Shown piece after piece: positions 5,442 through 8,906 of a DNA stretch of 8,906 nt (position 1 is its first letter; every line of letters begins with the position of its first letter). The DNA comes from Actinomycetes bacterium (GTDB taxonomy: Bacteria > Actinomycetota > Actinomycetes > Propionibacteriales > Nocardioidaceae), in NCBI GenBank assembly GCA_029779385.1, contig JAKPAQ010000020.1, forward strand, positions 1 through 8,906, read 5' to 3'. The notes under the pieces are model-generated. The model made no database searches and was not told the origin of the DNA. It saw nothing but the letters and a program-made list of their open reading frames with translations. The position numbers were made by a program, and so were the translations under genes.

Positions 5442-5470
5442 TTGACTTCGAACACTTGTTCGACTAGGTT
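5442..5470 (+). promoter_or_regulatory. Strong SigA-type promoter of the DUF222/HNH gene
   Basis: TTGACT (5442-5447), a 17-bp spacer and TAGGTT (5465-5470) form a near-consensus vegetative promoter, the best in the window. The -10 ends 6 nt before ATG 5477, giving a leaderless transcript. The spacer is almost entirely a LexA box. Confidence 0.8.
5448..5463. promoter_or_regulatory. LexA-binding SOS box
   Basis: TCGAACACTTGTTCGA has perfect 7-bp arms (TCGAACA/TGTTCGA) and matches the gram-positive and mycobacterial SOS box (CGAAC-N4-GTTCG core). It lies exactly between the -35 and -10, so bound LexA would block RNA polymerase until DNA damage. Mycobacterium tuberculosis 13E12 genes are known to have such boxes. 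Confidence 0.88.
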
Positions 5471-5476
5471 TGGGTT

Positions 5477-6799
5477 ATGAACACAGATCCGCGGCTCGCC
5501 GAATCGTGGCTGAGTGGCGCCCCCGAGTCGCTTGACGCGGTGCGGGCCGCGGATCTGGATTCACTTTCTGCCGAAGAGTTGGTTCGGTTTGCCGCTCATG
5601 GTCAGGCGATTGTTCGAGCGGCTCAGGCGATGTGCCTCGCGTTGACTTCTGCCGGTGCACGCAAAGACGCACATAAAGTGGCTGGGGCCGGGTCGATGGC
5701 GTCCCTCGTTGCGTCGGAGGCTGGGCTTTCTCGTCGGGGCGCGGCTCGGCATCTAAAGCTCGCGGCGCAACTCGATGAGGCGCCGGTTTTGGCTTCGCAA
5801 CTCTCTAAACCCGGGATGAGTACTGAAAAGGCTGCCGTGGTCGCCAAAGCACTCGCTGGCCTACCGATCGATTTGACTGCCGCTGAACGTTCCGCCGTCG
5901 AAACCGATCTAGCTGAGGCCGCGCCAAGCATGTTGCTGGAGCAGCTCCAACACAAGGCCCGCCGTGCCGTTGAGGTCGTGGACCGTGAGCGGGCCGACCG
6001 GATCGAAAACCAGAATCTGGTTCGCCAAGAAGAAGCGGCAGTCCAGTCGGCCGAGTTTTGGATGACTCGCCCTGATGAGGCCGGGATGGTCAAAGGCGGG
6101 TTCACTTTGGACGCATTGACCGCCGACATCCTGCGGTCCGCGTTAGAAGCGAAAACCAGTCCACGTAGGCGAAGCGAGAATCTCGACACCGATACCGGTG
6201 AGCTGACTTTCGAAGACGCGACTCTTGATACACCACCGTCCTATAAAGAACGGGCCGGGAACGCGTTCGCTGACCTGTTGCGGCATCTGCCGACCGGTGA
6301 GTTCGGCAACCACGGCGGCGTCGCCGCCACCCTCATGATCACCATCAGTGAAGACTCGCTGCGTGGCCGCTGCAACACCGCCGGAGTTACCGAACACGGC
6401 ACGAGAGTCTCGGCCAAGCAGTTACGACAACTCGCCTGCGGTGCAGGCGTCCTGCCAGCCGTACTAGGCACCGAATCGCAGGTCTTAGACCTTGGCCGCA
6501 CCCAACGACTCCACAGCCCGGCCCAACGAAGAGCACTCGCCCACCGCGATCTTGGTTGTGCGTTCCCCAACTGCGACCGGCCACCCGGCTGGACCGAAAC
6601 CCACCACATCAAATCCTGGCTCCACGACGGAACAACCGATCTGGACAACGGGGTCCTGCTTTGCGGCCACCACCACCGACAAATCCACCATTCGGGATGG
6701 CGGATCGAACTCAACCCCAGAGACAAGAGACCCGACTTCTACCCACCTGGCGCCAGCAAGCCAAGACGCAACACCAGATACCGGCCACTCGTCGCCTAA
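5477..6799 (+). CDS. DUF222 / HNH endonuclease-domain protein (13E12 repeat family), SOS-regulated
   Basis: A 440-residue protein with an N-terminal helical DUF222 region (about 25-330) and a C-terminal HNH nuclease module. The HNH residues are C361 and C366 (CAFPNC), the H376-H377 pair in ETHHIKSW, N391 (LDNG), and C396 with the HHH at 398-400 (CGHHH), so zinc and catalytic positions look intact. This is the family called 13E12 in Mycobacterium tuberculosis, repeated in many actinobacterial genomes; its molecular function is not established. ATG 5477 is 6 nt after a consensus -10 with no Shine-Dalgarno, so it is probably leaderless. A perfect SOS box in the promoter predicts induction by DNA damage. 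It appears to be a single-gene unit between the carboxylase operon and glbO. Codon third positions change along the gene, from G/T-rich at the 5' end to C/A-rich with AGA codons at the 3' end, hinting at mosaic origin. A nuclease role is inferred from the domain. Confidence 0.9.
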   Translation: MNTDPRLAESWLSGAPESLDAVRAADLDSLSAEELVRFAAHGQAIVRAAQAMCLALTSAGARKDAHKVAGAGSMASLVASEAGLSRRGAARHLKLAAQLDEAPVLASQLSKPGMSTEKAAVVAKALAGLPIDLTAAERSAVETDLAEAAPSMLLEQLQHKARRAVEVVDRERADRIENQNLVRQEEAAVQSAEFWMTRPDEAGMVKGGFTLDALTADILRSALEAKTSPRRRSENLDTDTGELTFEDATLDTPPSYKERAGNAFADLLRHLPTGEFGNHGGVAATLMITISEDSLRGRCNTAGVTEHGTRVSAKQLRQLACGAGVLPAVLGTESQVLDLGRTQRLHSPAQRRALAHRDLGCAFPNCDRPPGWTETHHIKSWLHDGTTDLDNGVLLCGHHHRQIHHSGWRIELNPRDKRPDFYPPGASKPRRNTRYRPLVA

Positions 6800-6814
6800 C
6801 CGAGACCGTAAGGC

Positions 6815-7204
6815 TCAGCCAGGCGTGTTGAGCATGAAGGTTGCCGCGTGCAAAACGTACGCCCAGAACTGGGCATCCAATTCGGGTTCGAGTTTCGCCG
6901 CATCCAGACCGGCGCGAAAATGCACCAGCCAACGTTCCTTGGACTCCTCGTTCACCACAAACGGGGCGTACCGCATTCGCAGGCGAGGGTGGCCGCGGTT
7001 CTGCGAATAGGTCGTCGGGCCGCCCCAATACTGACTCAAAAAAGTTGACAACCGTTCCGCGGCCGGGCCGAGATCCTCCTCCGGGTACATGTCGCGAAGC
7101 AAATCGTCGGTGGCGACACCCTGATAGAACACGTCCACGATCAGTTCGATCGTGGCGCGGCCGCCGATCGCGTCGTAGAAACTCTGCTCGTCCGCGTTAG
7201 TCAC
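6815..7204 (-). CDS. glbO: Group II truncated haemoglobin (GlbO-like) with Tyr at the proximal F8 position
   Basis: A 129-residue 2-on-2 globin that follows Mycobacterium tuberculosis GlbO closely. It keeps SFYDAIGG at the start, Tyr B10 (Y27), Tyr CD1 (Y40, MYPEEDL), QYWGGP (59-63), RGHPRLRMR (70-78) and Trp G8 (W92). These residues form the group II distal pocket that binds O2 or detoxifies NO and peroxide. The proximal haem ligand, His75 in GlbO within MRHAPF, is Tyr79 here (MRYAPF); the codon reads TAC where CAC would be His. This would change haem iron ligation or abolish normal O2 binding. The frame is otherwise intact and well conserved, so it does not look like a decayed gene. The GTG start overlaps the mscS stop (GTGA), with AGAGGA 8 nt upstream, so it is coupled to mscS. 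It converges on the DUF222/HNH gene with 15 bp between. Confidence 0.92.
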   Translation of the reverse strand: MTNADEQSFYDAIGGRATIELIVDVFYQGVATDDLLRDMYPEEDLGPAAERLSTFLSQYWGGPTTYSQNRGHPRLRMRYAPFVVNEESKERWLVHFRAGLDAAKLEPELDAQFWAYVLHAATFMLNTPG

Positions 7205-8109
7205 GGTTTAGATCCTCTTGTCGTTGGGGAATTTTCTGAAGGGAAAGGAATCTTGTCCTGCTGGAAGCGGCGATAGATGCGCCCGCGCAAAGCCCGCGCC
7301 ACGGCAGCCTGATGAGCTGGCGCAGTCCCCAAAACAGTCCGCACGACGACACCGTCAGCTTCGAACCGTTCGACACCCCACACCTCGGGGGAGCCGACAA
7401 TCAGCCCTGCCATCGACTCGTCGTCAGCCAACGCGGCCGCCTCCTCGACGAGAATCTGCTGGACCTCGTCCAGGTCGGCCTCGAACCCGACCGTCACGTC
7501 CAGCACCGCCCGAGACCAACTCTGACTCAAGTTCCCGACCCGCAAAATCTCGCCGTTTCGGACATACCAGGCAGTGCCGTTCACGTCACGCAGTCGAGTC
7601 ACTCGCATGCCGACCGACTCAACCGTGCCGACCGCCGAACCCAAATCGACCGAGTCGCCCACCCCGTACTGGTCCTCCAGAATCATAAAAATGCCTGACA
7701 AGAAGTCCTTCACCAAAGTTTGGGCGCCAAAACCAAGCGCAACCCCGGCGATCCCTGCGCCGGTAAGCAGCGGCGCGATCGGCAATCCAAGAACATCCAA
7801 AATCATCACGAAAGCGATCGACAGCACCACGATCGACACGATGCTGCGAAGCAGCGAACCCATCGTCTCGGCCCGCTGGGTTCGGCGTTCGGCCGAACCA
7901 GGCGTCAGATCGGTGATCGCCTCACCGAACTTCGTTTGCGCCAGAACCGGTGGGACAACACCCTTGGAGACTCGCTTCACCAGTCGGCGGATGAACCGGT
8001 GCGCAAGCCAGCGCAACAACAACGAAATCACGACGATCGCGGCGATCTTGCCGGAGCCGTCAACCACCAAGTCGAACCATTCGTTCTGTGGCCAAGTCAC
8101 GTACAGCAC
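7201..8109 (-). CDS. mscS: Small-conductance mechanosensitive channel, MscS family
   Basis: A 302-residue inner-membrane channel that opens under membrane tension to release solutes during osmotic downshift. Three likely membrane segments are seen: about 21-41, 86-107 and 110-143. The last is the pore helix region with the Gly/Ala pattern GAGIAGVALGFGAQTLVKDF (117-136), followed by EDQYGVGD (145-152) and the beta domain signature WYVRNGEI (181-188). A C-terminal alpha/beta domain ends in KIPFP (286-290), as usual for the family, and a short basic tail follows. Length is close to E. coli MscS (286). GTG 8109 is chosen because TAGGCT lies exactly 6 nt upstream, giving a leaderless start; GTG 8100 is an alternative. 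It is the first gene of an mscS-glbO operon, with the stop overlapping the globin start. Confidence 0.9.
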   Translation of the reverse strand: MLYVTWPQNEWFDLVVDGSGKIAAIVVISLLLRWLAHRFIRRLVKRVSKGVVPPVLAQTKFGEAITDLTPGSAERRTQRAETMGSLLRSIVSIVVLSIAFVMILDVLGLPIAPLLTGAGIAGVALGFGAQTLVKDFLSGIFMILEDQYGVGDSVDLGSAVGTVESVGMRVTRLRDVNGTAWYVRNGEILRVGNLSQSWSRAVLDVTVGFEADLDEVQQILVEEAAALADDESMAGLIVGSPEVWGVERFEADGVVVRTVLGTAPAHQAAVARALRGRIYRRFQQDKIPFPSENSPTTRGSKP

Positions 8110-8115
8110 CGTTCC

Positions 8116-8121
8116 AGCCTA
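8116..8121 (-). promoter_or_regulatory. -10 element TAGGCT for mscS-glbO (leaderless start)
   Basis: TAGGCT on the minus strand is 6 nt from GTG 8109, so transcription should begin at the start codon. The -35 position has no good match. It faces the divergent -10 at 8152-8157 with only 30 bp between them. Confidence 0.5.
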
Positions 8122-8151
8122 CGGGCAGGCCGGGCACCAGAAGTCGGTCGC

Positions 8152-8157
8152 TACGAT
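8152..8157 (+). promoter_or_regulatory. -10 element TACGAT for the small membrane protein (leaderless start)
   Basis: TACGAT fits TANNNT and lies 6 nt before ATG 8164. No Shine-Dalgarno precedes the ATG (GGCCTC). No clear -35 is seen. Confidence 0.5.
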
Positions 8158-8163
8158 GGCCTC

Positions 8164-8433
8164 ATGAGTTTGGCGCGAATCCTCACCGTTCTGTCAGTCG
8201 CAATCGTTGCCGTTGGCGCATCGGCGACGTCGGCTGTTGCCTCCACCACCCCCAGCACGTGGGCGGTGGGTGAGACCATGTCTACCGGGCAGGCGTTGCT
8301 TTACTTCGTCGGCGGACCAATCCTTCTCTTCGCGATCATCTGGGTCGTGGCTTCGGCGGTCGTCGCCAAGAGCCGCAACTTCGTCCCGACCATTCCCTCG
8401 ACCGAGATCGAGCCGGTCAGCAACCAGCACTGA
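8164..8433 (+). CDS. Small predicted membrane/secreted protein of unknown function
   Basis: An 89-residue protein I do not recognise. Residues 1-27 look like a signal peptide or first membrane anchor (basic SLAR, hydrophobic ILTVLSVAIVAVGA, then a TSAVA/ST site suitable for signal peptidase). A second hydrophobic segment spans about 44-68 (ALLYFVGGPILLFAIIWVVASAVV), followed by a basic KSR and a polar tail of about 19 residues, probably cytoplasmic. The start ATG 8164 is supported by a -10 6 nt upstream and by the signal-like N-terminus; the open frame extends further upstream, but that part reads through the mscS gene antisense. It is divergent from mscS with a 54-bp gap and converges on the aminopeptidase gene. 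A link to cell-envelope or osmotic function is only suggested by position. Confidence 0.72.
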   Translation: MSLARILTVLSVAIVAVGASATSAVASTTPSTWAVGETMSTGQALLYFVGGPILLFAIIWVVASAVVAKSRNFVPTIPSTEIEPVSNQH

Positions 8434-8434
8434 C

Positions 8435-8449
8435 CGACTCGACGGGTCG
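8435..8449. terminator. Weak candidate terminator between convergent genes
   Basis: CGACTC (8435-8440) and GGGTCG (8444-8449) can form a 6-bp stem with one T-G wobble and a 3-nt loop, 2 bp after the small-protein stop, followed by TTAG. It sits where transcription of two convergent genes should end, but the stem is short and has no T-run. Confidence 0.25.
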
Positions 8450-8469
8450 TTAGAGCGGCAATCAGCGAC

Positions 8470-8906
8470 TCAGTTGATTTCGCGTGCCGCAAGTGCGCGG
8501 CGAAGGTCATCTCGACCCTCCAGCACGTAGCGTTGCGCCGCCGCCGGCGCGGCGGTGCGCGAGAGCCACGCGTCAACCTTCGCCAACGTTTCGGCACTCG
8601 GGTTCGCTAGCGGGAACAGGTTGATCAGGGCAACCTGACCAATCCACACGCCCATCCGGTCGATGACCGACTCGGCCATCTCCAAATAGCGGTCCACATA
8701 TTCAGCCAGCACTTCGCCTTGGCCGGGCACCTGGAAACCGGCCGCGATCTGGCGACGAGTTTCGTTCGGCGTCGAGGTGTCCTCAACGACCCGTTGCCAA
8801 GCTTCAGCCTTCGCCGAAGCCAACGGCCGAAGCGCCAAGGCCAAAGCAGCGTTCTCTCGGCCCTGGTTCGTGTCGTCGAGTGACAGTTCAGCCGCCACCT
8901 CCTGAT
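8470..8906 (-). CDS. pepN: Aminopeptidase N (M1 family), C-terminal part (5' end outside window)
   Basis: About 145 C-terminal residues of a much larger protein (M1 aminopeptidases of this type are about 850 residues). The helical ERAP1_C-like domain is recognisable by the run DDTNQGRENAALALALRP, then AWQRVVEDTSTPN, FQVPGQGEVLAEYVDRYLE, and the closing RYVLEGRDDLRRALAAR. Actinobacterial PepN proteins end in closely similar sequence. The zinc site (HExxH-E) and GAMEN motif would lie beyond 8906. The frame is open to the window edge, so the GTG at 8898 is not a real start. The enzyme removes N-terminal residues from peptides in the cytoplasm and recycles amino acids. It ends with TGA at 8472-8470, 36 bp from the convergent small membrane protein. 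Confidence 0.85.
   Translation of the reverse strand, partial: QEVAAELSLDDTNQGRENAALALALRPLASAKAEAWQRVVEDTSTPNETRRQIAAGFQVPGQGEVLAEYVDRYLEMAESVIDRMGVWIGQVALINLFPLANPSAETLAKVDAWLSRTAAPAAAQRYVLEGRDDLRRALAAREIN

Noticed and set aside
6800..6814. Terminator in the 15-bp gap between the DUF222/HNH gene and glbO
   Set aside because: Only GCCT/AGGC-type 4-bp pairings are seen around it; not enough to call.

Overview
The window looks like chromosomal DNA of an actinobacterium (Actinomycetota). The sequence is GC-rich (roughly 60% by eye). It carries a DUF222/HNH '13E12'-type gene behind a mycobacterial-style LexA box, a GlbO-type truncated haemoglobin, a small free biotin carrier like mycobacterial TB7.3, and several promoters of the form TANNNT-N6-start codon, which implies leaderless mRNAs. 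I cannot name the family or genus. No tRNA, rRNA, CRISPR array, insertion sequence or phage gene was seen.

Layout. (1) 2-313, plus: 3' part of acpS. (2) 321-2762, minus: a lipid-catabolism operon transcribed in the order SDR dehydrogenase, APH-type acyl-CoA kinase-like protein, TetR regulator, with a three-half-site operator over its promoter. (3) 2763-2887: a 125-bp divergent control region with four dyads. (4) 2888-5361, plus: acyl-CoA carboxyltransferase, a 75-residue biotin carrier (ATGA overlap), and a double-hotdog thioesterase whose ribosome binding site lies in a hairpin. (5) 5362-6799, plus: an SOS promoter and the DUF222/HNH gene. (6) 6815-8109, minus: mscS-glbO, coupled by a GTGA overlap. 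(7) 8164-8433, plus: a small secreted or membrane protein. (8) 8470-8906, minus: the C-terminal part of an M1 aminopeptidase.

How the genes fit together. Regions 2 and 4 form a divergent acyl-CoA locus. One arm probably dehydrogenates and phosphorylates hydroxyacyl-CoAs under TetR control. The other arm carboxylates an acyl-CoA, using a biotin carboxylase encoded elsewhere, and hydrolyses a thioester. The DUF222/HNH gene is an independent DNA-damage-responsive unit. mscS-glbO and the aminopeptidase look like core actinobacterial genes; from memory, glbO and pepN also lie near each other in Mycobacterium tuberculosis.

Most notable observations: the truncated haemoglobin has Tyr where the invariant proximal haem ligand His F8 should be; two matching TGAGG-N4-CCTCA dyads cover the carboxylase promoter and start codon; a perfect SOS box fills the spacer of a strong promoter; an 8-bp inverted repeat folds over the thioesterase start; four promoters share identical TANNNT-N6-start geometry; and base composition switches strand near 6.2-6.4 kb.
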